From contig OX422185.1 in NCBI GenBank assembly GCA_949130485.1, forward strand, positions 12,905,967 to 12,969,966: a DNA stretch of 64,000 nucleotides, written 5' to 3'. The position numbers were made by a program, and so were the translations under genes. Shown here piece by piece: positions 12,501 through 22,912 of this stretch (positions are counted from its first letter, which is position 1; every line of letters starts with the position of its first letter). The notes under the pieces were generated by a model. It did no database searches. It was not told where the DNA came from and saw only the letters and a list, made by a program, of their open reading frames with translations. The DNA comes from Agelas oroides (Eukaryota > Porifera > Demospongiae > Agelasida > Agelasidae).

Positions 12501-15059
12501 CCAGCCCAAACTCACAACTATGTTGCCAAGGCATTATTCATAGCAGACAACACTATGTCACACTATCTTTCCTATAACTTGTTTGATTCTCGGAGTAGTC
12601 TCTTATCAGTCTTGCAAAGCCAGACTTGCACACATAAAGTGGGAGAGAGTTTCCTTTGCAGTCAATCAGTTGGTAGATCAACATGCATGTGACCTTTGAC
12701 CCTGAGACCTCTGTGTGTGTGTGTAGCTAGTAGCCTCAGATAACAGTGAGGGAGACCGTTGTCGAGTTTACAGGGATGAAAGAAGCTTGTGTATAGGCAC
12801 ATTCAGCTGTGACTAGTATTTTTTAGCCTCATTCCCAGGCTCTCCCCTCGCCCCGATAAAACATTTTTTCGTCGGGGCGAGGGGAGAGCCTGGGAACGAG
12901 GCTAAGCATATTTAATGCATATATGTGAATTGTAAACCACAAAGTCACTGGCAGAAGGGGATACTATAAACACTGGACCTAGAGACACGAAGACTGGAGA
13001 AAAGGGACCCATGCAAGTTTTGAGGACTGTGTTGCACTTAGCTATTGTATGTGACAGAAATACAACATTACTACAAGCATGCTGTGTCAATGTTCTAAGA
13101 CTGAATTTACGGCTGCGTCTTTGTAAGTAGGAACACTTCATGGTACCTACTTCTGCTAAATTGGATTTGCTCAAATAATATTATTACAATTAGTGAAGCA
13201 CACTTCTGCAACTTGGATTAGCAAAGATTTCAAGAATTGAATTTGTTCTGCTAGATTGATCTACCATTGTAATGATGGTCATGTCTAAGATATCCAAAAG
13301 ATAGTCAATAACTGATTAGTCAGATTTGAAATCACAGATGTTGCAGTTATTGTGACTTGTAGATCACTTGGCTGTGATTTCAAATCTGACTAATCAGTTA
13401 TTGACTATTACACTTAAGTTCTGTCTGTTTGCATGTTTGTCAACAAGTGAACTACTGTCTGTTTGCATGTTTGTCAACAAATGAACTACTGGTCGAACAG
13501 GTGATTTAGATAGTGAATTATATAACTATTACACCTAAGAGATTTGAATTTTACCTGATGCGGTCAAATTCAAGTTTGTACCGGCAAGTATCCACATTAA
13601 ACTATTTCCATGGCCTACACTTGAGATATGCACATTGCCTACAGTGGAAGTTTGGCTATTATGAAAACAGCTGATTTAACTTACTCTGTTGTGGAGGTCT
13701 TGCCTCGGGTGCATTCACCCTGTCACCACTCCAGGCTATGATAGCATACAGTGCAACCATCACTCCAACACACACCTCAGTATGGACACCATAGAGATCA
13801 TGGATGATGTGGTAGAATGGGAGGAACTGGAAGACGACAGCCATTGGCATGGAGAGACAACCTATTGGAATAAAACGCATGCAAATTAAATAATTTGAGT
13901 GGACATGCGTTAAGTTAGATCCACCCATTAAATTAATTCAGAAATTGAATTTCGTGAGTTAGATTAGATCATGTGTTGCAATGGATTTGAGCGTGAAAAT
14001 TTTTTGTGGTCAAACAGAAGTGTAAAGAGTTCCTGGTCTTCAGTTCTCCAGAGGTTCTTGGTAGACAGTAGCAGCTGCAGCAACAAAAAGTCTTTCAAAC
14101 TCGCCAAAGTAGAACATTTATGGGATAGCTCTCTCTTCTGGAATGTCACAGAATAAACTAACTGGGACAACTGAAGAGGCTTCATTCCTGGTATTGAGCT
14201 AAATTGGATCAACCCAAAATTAATTAGTGGAGGCTTGCCCTAAGTTGGATCCACCCATAAATTCCCAGAATTGAATTTCTTGGGTTAGATTAGATCATGT
14301 GTTTTATTTGACCAGCCCACATTGAAACAATTCTTCATTCTTGAGAGCTACTTGTCTCCTACATGAGTTACCTCACATCTGCATGCGTATAGTGGGGCAA
14401 TCAGTTCTGTCTGTATGTCTCTCTGTTTGCCTGTCTGTCAACAAGCTACTGGTCAAAACTGGTGATTTAGATGGTTCTTAGCATACAACGTTTATGATGC
14501 ATAGACTATGTATCCAAAAGCACAAGTTCAGCAGTTCTAAATTGTGTGTTTCCAGCTCGAGATCGTCCCTGTACCCACATGTGTGTTTCCAGCTCGAGAT
14601 CGTCCCTGTACCCACATGTGTGTTTTCCAGCTCGAGATCGTCCCTGTACCCACATGTGTGTTTTCCAGCTCGAGATCGTCCCTGTACCCACATGTGTGTT
14701 TTCCAGCTCGAGATCGTCCCTGTACCCACATGTGTGTTTTCCAGCTCGAGATCGTCCCTGTACCCACATGTGTGTTTTCCAGCTCGAGATCGTCCCTGTA
14801 CCCACATGAAAAATCTCTGTCTTAGTATGAGACTACAAGTTGCCAATTATCCCTACTCACCAGTAATTATTGTGCAGACCAACTCAGAGAAGTAGCTATC
14901 AGAACATTTCTCTCTGTCAGTGGTGCCCGTTAGCAGGTAGCGGGATGAGTTTAGGAGAAATGAGAAACTTGAGGCAAAGGTCAGGTGGAACATGTAGCTG
15001 GGAGGAGGGAGGATAGATCAAGGAGGTAAGAGGGAGGAAAATAGGGGACGGGGAGAAGC

Positions 15060-15128
<69 letters not shown>

Positions 15129-15411
15129 ACTATCTATTTACCTACCGACCTATCTACTTATCTACCTACCTATCTACCTATCTGTGAAATCTGAATCAAT
15201 CATGCACAATACCTTGTCCATGGCACACTGTAAGTCCTATCAAAGATGTTAGGATCACTGTCATGCCAGGTCCACCAAATCAGCTTTATCCCCATAATGT
15301 CAAATGGGAGGTCAATGAGCAGGTCAGCAAGAGCAACCATGAATGGCTCGGTCCACATGCTCAGTTTGAGTCTGATTGCCACCACGTTAGTTGTGTAGTG
15401 GAAACATGGGT
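9525..15411 (-). CDS. Multi-exon multi-pass membrane protein with WTWHDSDPNI motif (5' exons not found)
   Basis: Five exons join with consistent phases: 15213-15411, 14861-14997, 13685-13861, 11071-11258 and 9525-9776 (stop TAG at 9525-9527). The joined protein (about 317 residues visible) has several hydrophobic helices, the motif WWTWHDSDPNIFDR, then VPWTSYMFHLTF across the first junction. It ends in a last TM helix and a basic tail, PLKMKKA. Cys residues flank an extracytosolic-looking loop (YLCPTDF, FSCLNG, YTICGTPY). The motif matches, from memory, a family of uncharacterised animal membrane proteins (possibly the one called DUF7802); the function is unknown. The exon at 15411 starts in phase 1, so at least one more 5' exon lies at higher coordinates. 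Introns are filled with minisatellites and inverted repeats. Confidence 0.75.
10405..10727. mobile_element. hAT-like MITE (TAGTCTCGTGCCCAG ends)
   Basis: Inverted ends ctagtctcgtgcccagacc and gtctgggcacgagacta, with longer inner inverted homology (ggtctggtgtcacaagtcc against the complementary right-hand copy). Flanks aagacggg and aagacagg match at 7 of 8 positions, fitting an 8-bp target duplication. It lies in an intron of the minus-strand membrane gene. Confidence 0.75.
11291..11398. repeat. Short inverted repeat (stem-loop)
   Basis: gtggaaaaccacaattga at the left end pairs with tcaattgtggttttccac at the right end, with a loop of about 70 bases. It lies in the intron between the 11071 and 13685 exons; probably a small MITE relic. 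Confidence 0.6.
11680..11890. repeat. 55-bp tandem repeat, about 4 copies
   Basis: Near-identical copies of a 55-bp unit starting acctaacagctttactgacc; the third copy lacks 11 bases (the ttatgtagact segment). Intronic. High identity implies recent amplification. Confidence 0.85.
12824..12904. mobile_element. Small hAT-like hairpin MITE
   Basis: An almost perfect palindrome: tagcctcattcccaggctct and onward, mirrored by agagcctgggaacgaggcta, with a loop of about 10 bases. Ends belong to the TAG(C/T)CTCGTTCCCAG family. The flanking 8-mers match only partly (agtatttt/agcatatt). Confidence 0.7.
13301..13409. repeat. Inverted repeat with ~36-bp arms
   Basis: The left arm starting atagtcaataactgattagt is mirrored by actaatcagttattgactat at the right, around a loop of about 35 bases. 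A probable MITE relic in an intron of the minus-strand membrane gene. Confidence 0.65.
14543..14810. repeat. 37/38-bp minisatellite, seven copies
   Basis: Seven head-to-tail copies (starts near 14554, 14591, 14629, 14667, 14705, 14743 and 14781) of a unit containing ccagctcgagatcgtccctg followed by tacccacatgtgtg. It creates long but meaningless frames on both strands. It lies in the intron between the 13861 and 14861 exon ends. Confidence 0.9.
15060..15183. repeat. (TCTA)n microsatellite
   Basis: A pure tatc/atct tetranucleotide run to about 15127, then degenerate tatctacc-type units. It lies in the intron just downstream (in minus-strand order) of the WTWHDSDPNI exon. Confidence 0.9.
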
Positions 15412-16505
15412 CTGCATGTGTAGTAAGACAGACATGACTGCTTAGCTGGAGTGTAAAATAATGTATACACAAAGGTTAGCCTCATGGCCTGGGTACGAGG
15501 CTAAGACAAGAGTTTATCGACAAACTACAGGAAAGAAGGAAATGTAATAGCCTCGTTGTTGTGCAGTGGAAGCATGAGTCTGCATTTCTAGTACCAGATT
15601 TCCCCCTCCCTTCTTTCCAGGCTGCTCCTTCCCAATTTTTGTCATAATTATAGTGTACATTATGCAACAAAATAATTATGGGGTGGAGCTTGGGAATGGG
15701 GCTATATTTGTGGTTGGACAGACAGCTAAATTATAATACTGGGTAATGTCTTTAGTGTTCAGTTTGAGTGTCATGCAACCATGTTACTTGTTTAATATCG
15801 GCACTGGTCTGCGTGGATAGACATGACCGCTAGCTTAGCTAGAGTGTCATGCAACCATGTTACTTGTGTAATGTCGGCACTGGTCTGCGTGGATAGTAGT
15901 AGGATAGACATGACCGCTAGCTTAGCTAGAGTGTTATGCACACATATGAACTATGGGAGGGGTATAGTTTGAAGTCAAGGGACGTGATGCATGTGTAGTA
16001 CTCTCTAACAAGGTATGCATGTCTAGTAGTCACTAATACAGCCTCCTGTTCTACTCTACCATGTTTGTTGTGTAGTGGAAGCACGGGTCTGCATGTGTAG
16101 TATGCAAACACGACTGCTTAGCAAGGAGAAAATTATACGATTCTTATGTACAGGAAACTACCGAGAATGCAATCGCCTTATTGCGGTCTAGTGGAAAACA
16201 AGGGAGTATGTATGTGTAGCTAATCCTCAATGTTTCATGCAGGACATCCTGAAACTAACGGTGCCTAGGTCTAGGTGTTATACACTGCTGCTGAGCTTCA
16301 TCTTCGGGAAAGCATGCACAGTCTTCCTTGTAGAGTCTGCTAAAAGCTAGATGCATCTAGCTTCTACATACTCCTCACCTTTCAAACTTCACAGCAAATT
16401 AGGGTGGGGCTACTTTGATACAGGGCGGAGCTAGCTTATTAACACACTCCATCCGATATCCCCCGCTCGACGTTGAAGAGATTGTCTGTCTGTCGTTTTT
16501 TCAGT
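15412..16505. other. Array of dispersed copies of an exon-boundary sequence
   Basis: No complete gene exon is seen. The acceptor-side sequence of the 15213-15411 exon (forward strand gtagtggaaacatgggtctg, then catgtgtagta) recurs in diverged form near 15554, 15800, 15870, 16074 and 16189. The 15.78-15.95 kb copies sit in a second duplicated unit (catgcaaccatgttacttgt). The missing 5' exons of the minus-strand membrane gene should be here or beyond, but none could be defended. Confidence 0.5.
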
Positions 16506-16548
16506 ATGTATATGCCACTGGGGACTGCCTGGCAGTTGCTTTTTATAG
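16506..16548 (+). CDS. Possible first exon of the death-domain gene at 18.2 kb
   Basis: An ATG at 16506 opens a short frame, MYMPLGTAWQLLFI, followed by a strong donor (ataG|gtaagt) in phase 1. The next supported exon (18196) needs a phase-1 partner, so the join is formally possible. There is no other support, and the alternative is that translation starts at the ATG at 18099 and runs straight into 18196. Weak call. Confidence 0.25.
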
Positions 16549-18098
16549 GTAAGTCCATCTTACAGTGTAATTGGTTTGGTGTGGTAGTACACGCGGTCCT
16601 CTCGCAAAGCCACACTCTACAAAGGGTGTGGCTTGCGCGACTAATGTGTGCAAGCTACACTCATCTTGGATAGGGATTCTGAATAAGCATATGTGGTGTA
16701 CACGGTTCCGTGCACACTGTCTTTGATTAGATCGAGGCAGACGTGATGGAGCTGGTAGGCTAGTTTGTACTTTATGGTTGAAATCGAAACCAAGTAGTGT
16801 GATGTCATAGTATGAGGGTGGAGAAACAGGGAGGGGGCTGGGATCAAGGACTATTAATATACTGTAGCTACATTCAATTTCAGCAGATAGGCCTAGTAAG
16901 GTAGCCTCATACCCAGGCCGAACGGCCAAACGGCTGGGTACGAGGCTAATAGTATGGTGGTAGTGTCACTGAGAGGTCTGCAACTAGCCTTGTTACTAGC
17001 CTTGTTACCTGGCATTCCCAGATTTTGATCGTTTAACAGTTTTTCAATACTGAACTGGAGATGAAAATAGCCTGGGAACAAGGCTAGTTTGTAACAGCTC
17101 ACAATAATTAGTGGAGGGTATCTGGGATTCTCTAGGCAAACTTGATTTTTAGTTTCTTGCCCGCTTCCAGACAGAAAAAGAAGTGGGCGGAAGTTATTAT
17201 TTCTCGGAAACGACTGAAATGGAGCATTTCTTTGACTTCTGCAAACCCAGTGTGAACTACAATCTTGGCTCTGTTTAAACAACTGTCCACGAAATATGCA
17301 CTCAATGCGGCCAAATTGACAAGCAACAGCAGCACAAACGAGCTAAACTGCACAAGGCATTACGAATAATGAAGCAGTAGGCAGTTGTGGCAGAAGGCAG
17401 GGACAAGAAACTAATAATTTAGCCTTATTGTGACTTGGCCCAAACCTGTGTGCACCTCCTGGTGAGAAACGGTTTGGTGAACAAAGTTGAATTTCTTTGG
17501 CCTAATTCCAAAGAGTGGTAAGGACCAATGAGATTGTGAGATCAGTAATTATTAGGTAGCACTTTCCTTAAAACAGTAAAATTAATTATCTCCACTCGAG
17601 TATCTGTACCTTTTTTGAGCGGGTTTGTTGCTAAAATGAATGTCTTACATTGCTAGGTTACACCATCACAAAAGCGTGTGCTAGCCCAAGAAATTTGACC
17701 TGGTTCACCAGACTGTTTTTCCTCGTGAGAGGAGGGGGGAGGGGGGAGAAGGAGAGGGGAGGTCTGGGGACAAGACTAAAGAATATTAAGACAGGTCTTT
17801 TATGTTGCAGTTCTGTGCAGTACTGTGGCAGAGTCAAAGAAGATTGGTGGTAAGTTAGTTGCCCTCTGTAGCACTTCCTTGTTTCTAGGATCAGGCAGTT
17901 AGCATATATGCGTTGATCTTAAGCCTTTTGTCACAAACCAGTTGTTTTTCCTTTACTGACCAGATCACTTACAGTATTGCAGTTGTGTGTAGTGTATTCA
18001 GCAGCCGTGAGTGTTTGGACTTGCATGACAAGCTTTTTTGCACCGGGTAATACGAAGGGGCACTAAGCAAGCATTGAAGGGTTTACTTTTATCCCACA
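16549..18098. other. Repeat-rich stretch upstream of the death-domain gene
   Basis: Holds at least two MITEs of the TAGCCTCGTTCCCAG family (16904-16951 and about 16985-17092) and a partial relative at 17700-17775 with a GA-rich core. A 73-residue minus-strand frame at 17132-17353 begins with a hydrophobic leader (MQFSSFVLLLLVNLAALSAY). It could be a stray first exon of the minus-strand membrane gene, but no consistent donor was found. Confidence 0.45.
16904..16951. mobile_element. Mini hAT-like hairpin
   Basis: tagcctcatacccaggcc is mirrored by gctgggtacgaggcta around a loop of a dozen bases. Flanks tagtaagg and tagtatgg (7 of 8 identical) look like a target duplication. Confidence 0.6.
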
Positions 18099-19365
18099 AT
18101 GGTAAAGTGTTCAAACTGTAAAATGAAAATATTCTGCTGTGTAAGTACACAGCTAATTACTAACAATGTTGATATACATTTAAAATGTTGTACAGATGAA
18201 CCCAACCTGCCTGACCTGCGACACTTTCCAGTGAGAAATGGAGTTAAGGACATTGTTGCTGAGATTCAGAATGATTATGGGTACTTTGGAACTATACTCC
18301 TGGAGGACAAGAACGGAAATATTGTAAAGGGCATTGAAAAGGCAAAGCGTGAAGATCCAGTTGACGTTACAGTTGAAATTGTGCGGCAATGGCTACAAGG
18401 CAAAGGGAGAAAGCCTGTTACATGGCAGATGTTTGCGGAATGTCTAAAAGAGGCAAATCTACATGTTGCAGCAGAAGATATTGAGAGGGCCCTGTCATCA
18501 ACAGTTCCACAACCCACTTCCACTAAGCAACCGGCACCACCATCCTCACCAACTCCACGTAAGTGGCCATTTTACAACCAGACTACCATTACAATAATAT
18601 TGGCACATGGTGTACAAAGTTCCAACTTACTGAGATAGAGTATTGCTATTTGAGGTTCTAGGTGCTTATGTAATAGTATTTCAGTAGCCAGGTCCCTGGA
18701 ACACCACACGGTTGCAGGAAGAAACAAAATGTTCTGAATGTAGTAAGAAGCTGTCTTCTATGTTACATATCAGTTGCAGTTGCTACTAACTTGCTTGATG
18801 GTCAGCTACTGGCGTGGCCTTGTGCATAGCTTTGACTTTTCACTTGTCACACCTCCTGATCAGTCCAGCGTGCCACTACTTAAGACTCAATTCTCATGCG
18901 TAGGCCCCTTCCCAGCTTTCCACCACTTGCTGTGTTACAAGCAAAGGTCGGGCCTGGGAATGAGGATAACATTAGATCGTTTTACTGGAACTTCCCTCAC
19001 ATCATATATATACTACAACTAACCAAGAGTGATAAATTAGGTTTTTGTTTTTGTTCCCCTACATAACTGCAGGAAGTTGCCATGGTATCTCAAAGAAGCG
19101 AGAACTTGAGAAGGCAGTGGCAGAGATTGGGGACTGGGAAAGTCTCTGTGAAAACCTAGGCGTACCTAAAGCTGTGGTCAATGGACTAATTTCCAGCAGC
19201 ATGGAAAATGGAAAAAAGAAGAGCAGGTGTCTGCAGGCTTACGTTGATACAGGAGAAGCCTGCTGGGAAAAAGTGGTGGAAGTTGTAGCTGACCATCCTT
19301 TCTATAACAACAGACTTGCTAGGCAAATAGCTGACAGCCATTATTCCTCCAGGGAAGAACTCTAG
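18099..19365 (+). CDS. Protein with two death-fold domains
   Basis: Exons 18196-18558 (possibly starting from the ATG at 18099 without splicing) and 19073-19365 join in phase 1. The first domain has FPVRNGVKDIVAEIQNDYG, then VEIVRQWLQGKGRKPVTWQ and FAECLKEANLHVAAEDIERA. The QWLQG…PVTW…L…A pattern is the death-domain helix 3 to helix 5 signature. A Pro/Thr/Ser linker follows. The second exon encodes another six-helix death-like unit (ELEKAVAEIGDWESLCENLG, later CWEKVVEVVADHP and RLARQIADSH) ending at TAG. The first domain is a clear paralogue of the exon at 57657-58025 in the caspase gene, with the same boundaries and phases. It is expected to be an adaptor making homotypic death-fold contacts; its partners are not known. 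Confidence 0.75.
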
Positions 19366-19939
19366 GTAGATATTACTCCAGTGTTGTCAAAGATAGACCG
19401 TAGTGTGTCATAAGGTAATAATACGCATAAGCACCGCTAGACTATATAGTCTCGTGCCCAGACCCAACCGAGCTGGGTGGGGTCTGGGCACGAGACTAAG
19501 ACTATATTGGCCATTGTGTGGGTGGGGCTGGTCACGTGAGGCTGCGCTCCAAAAGGGGGAGGGTCCATAGCAACGTATTTTTATGCAACCACATTTGAAG
19601 TCCACTGTGGCGACTAGTGTGCGTTGTTGCTGCAAGAAAGAAGTAGACAGAGACAAGGAGAACGGTTGGAGAGGCCGTTAGGTTCTGCGTACAGAGACAG
19701 AGTTTTGTTGTGTATGCGCAATAACCGCCCGCGACAAAGGGGGGCGGGTCTCAATTGGACTTGGGGGCGTAGCTGGTTTGAACGTAGTCTACAGCAAAGC
19801 AGAAAGGAGGTCGCGTACTCAAGATCGGTGTTGTGCAGGTTGCAATAACTGCTGATACAGTGTGGAAAAGAAACCTGTGGGTGTTTGAACACTTGTTTGC
19901 AAGATTGAAGAGCCACAGATTTTGCAACGCCCACACACG
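19366..19939. promoter_or_regulatory. Intergenic/promoter-side region of the receptor gene
   Basis: 574 bases between the death-domain gene stop and the receptor start codon. It holds a 52-bp MITE (19447-19498) and a GC-richer stretch (about 19500-19800) likely to include the promoter and 5' UTR. No TATA box is obvious; this is inferred from position. Confidence 0.3.
19447..19498. mobile_element. 52-bp hAT-like MITE with perfect 8-bp target duplication
   Basis: Ends tagtctcgtgcccagaccc and ggtctgggcacgagacta almost meet (loop aaccgagctgggt). Exact 8-bp direct repeats, agactata, lie at 19439-19446 and 19499-19506. This gives the family's target-site length most clearly. Confidence 0.9.
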
Positions 19940-22304
19940 ATGCTGCAGCGAAGCTTCTTATGGTGTGTGTTGCTCGCCGTCATTCTTGGTGAGTCAAATA
20001 TCGCCCTAAGATACCATGCGTTTGTAGTGTGCATTGAGAATCAAAGGTCCAATTCATGTACTGTGTGTGGCATGGTGATGTCCCACTTAGCAGATTAATT
20101 GTTATTCATTGGCATATTTTCTGACGTGCGTGCGGTTTTGTACTATGTTTTAAATTGCCAGTTGAGTGTGGTCCAATAGTGGTTGGGTAGCTTTAAAAAA
20201 TTTGCAGGGGGTAATAATAACTGTATTTTGTATAATGCTATAGCAATCAATCAATCAATCAATTTTATTGAAAATGCCCAGCCATGCTTTATGACTTATG
20301 ACACAAAACAGGTACTAGGTTTGGGTGCGTGTATATTTGAAGAACACATTCTTGAGTGAGTGGTGTCCTATCACACAAAAAAGTTATTGATAATGCCGAT
20401 AAGTTTCTGTCTAAATGATAAAATAAAATAAAAATTTTGTCATTTGAGAGGAGTGGCATGCAAAACATAGTTCATGTGTTACTGGAGTGTCTGCATGCAT
20501 GTTTATAATTAGAGTACTATATCATAGTACTACAAGAGAATCAAAGTTAAATATTAGTGACATAAAGACACGGCTAGTAGTGCTTATAAAATGATTCTGC
20601 TTTGATTCAAAATGATTCTGCTTTGATTCAAAATGATTCTGCTTTGATTCAAAATGATTCCGCTTTGATTCATTATATCTAGTTGATAATGCAGTAGTTC
20701 TTATAAAATGATTCTGCTTTGATTCAATATATCTTGCTGATAATGTAGTAGTGCTTATAAAATGATTCTGCTTTGATTCAAGCTGCTGATAATGCAGATT
20801 TAATATTCCGTCCCATTGCTTTATGAGTTCAAATTTTTGTTCATGAACCTGCCATTGTTAAGTTTATATTACAGTGCTGCAACAAAATTCATATAGCTAT
20901 ATAAAGTTCAAAAACACCACCATGGGTTAGTGAGCACTTACAGTATAATTTGATGCATTATCACAAACAAACATCTATTACTTCGCTACTAACACAAAAG
21001 TCAACAAAATACACAGCAATACTCAATCATATCACTGCAGCTGATGCCATCAGCTACACACACCCCTATTTGGTTTGAGCTACTGCCACACATGTACATC
21101 ACTTTTCTGAAACTTCACAAAATCTATCAGATTCGACATTGCAGTCTGTCCATTTTATCTATCTACAGGATGTAGTTTTGTTGGTGCTCAGATGTCAGTA
21201 TGTGGAGATAGGTTTCTTGACACAACCAGCGAACAGTGTGATGATAACAATACAATACCTGGAGACGGCTGCTCAATGAACTGCACAATTGAGGTTGGGT
21301 ACATGTGCGCTGTTGATTATGATATGACAGCTATGCGAAACATCTCATTGTGCATTCCAATCTGTGGTGATGGGATTGTGATTTGGCCTGAGGAGTGTGA
21401 CAACAATAATACAGTGATAGGTGATGGGTGTGGAGATGATTGCATGATTGAAGAAGGTTTTTCATGTGAATCCACAGAGAACACAGCAACTGGTTTCAAT
21501 TTCTCAGTCTGCAGTCCAGTTTGTGGAGACGGGAGAGTGGTTATTTCTGAAGGATGTGACGACAATAACACAATAAATGGTGATGGGTGTGGAAGTGACT
21601 GCATGATCGAAGAAGGCTTCGCATGTGACACAATGGTAGGGCCAGTTTTTAATTTTTCAGTCTGTGCTCCAGTTTGTGGTGATAGAAGGCTGATTTTACC
21701 TGAAGAATGTGACGACAATAACACAATAAATGGTGACGGGTGTGGAAGTGACTGTATGATCGAAGAAGGCTTCGCATGTGACACAATGGCAGGGCCAGTT
21801 TTCAATTTTTCCGTCTGTGCTCCAGTTTGTGGTGATAGAAGGCTGATTTTACCTGAAGAATGTGACGACAATAACACAATAAATGGTGATGGGTGTGGAA
21901 GGGACTGTATGATCGAACTAGGCTTCGCATGTACCACCACGGTGGATATAGTGACTGGTTTCAGTTACTCAGTCTGTGGCCCGGTTTGTGGAGATGGGAT
22001 AACGCTCTCTTCTGAACTTTGTGACGACAACAACACGATGAGTGGAGATGGTTGTTCAGATAGCTGTCAGATAGAAGATCAGTTTGAATGTATGCCAGGT
22101 GTAGATGGAGTGTCTGTCTGTGTTGCTGTAACGCTACTGGACTTGAACACCTTCGATAATACGACATTGAACTATACGAATGAGTTCTTTGACTTGAACA
22201 CGATTGTCTACCTGTCTGATCCCAATCTCACCAACATGACGTCCTTCTACATTTCACCATCTGGAGGGGTATGTTAACTTTGAAACCATATGCATGCATA
22301 CATG

Positions 22305-22346
<42 letters not shown>

Positions 22347-22877
22347 ACACACACATTGTAACAATGCATGTTCTCTGGCGGTAAATTTCCTGATCTGTAT
22401 GAAAATTTTTCAGCAAAATTTTGTGTCTAGCTATGACAGCTAGTAACTTTTTAGTCTTTGTGACAGTCAGTCATGCTTGAATATACATGCATGATAGACA
22501 GTGCTTGAATATTCATTTTATACACTTGGCTTGTAAGGAGACTTATAACTTCGATGTATAATTATATATGAAGAGATAACAGTATAATATATAAATTCCA
22601 AGATTCTTTAAAAACTCCAGTGATTAGTTCCACAAGCAAATACAGTAAACCCTACATACAACCTAGGGAATCACGTAATGTGCATAATGGTTTACGTTAC
22701 ATAACATGTTCCTTTAGGAGGGAGATGCAGCTCATTGATTGTTTGTGAACGTCTCGAATTAGGAAGTATTGTTTACTAGTATGAAGTTGAGACTTGGCTT
22801 CCTAATCAGTAAGGTGTATTCAAATTTAGGGGCCGGTGTCCTTTAACTTTGTAAGTGTACAGCAAATAAAATGGGCT

Positions 22878-22912
<35 letters not shown>

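Noticed and set aside
14478-14895. Several repeat-rich frames on both strands of the 37/38-bp array
   Set aside because: Shadows of the minisatellite; it lies inside an intron with well-defined flanking exons.
21317-21940. 207-residue minus-strand repetitive frame
   Set aside because: Antisense of the Cys-rich repeat exon; the repeats keep it open.
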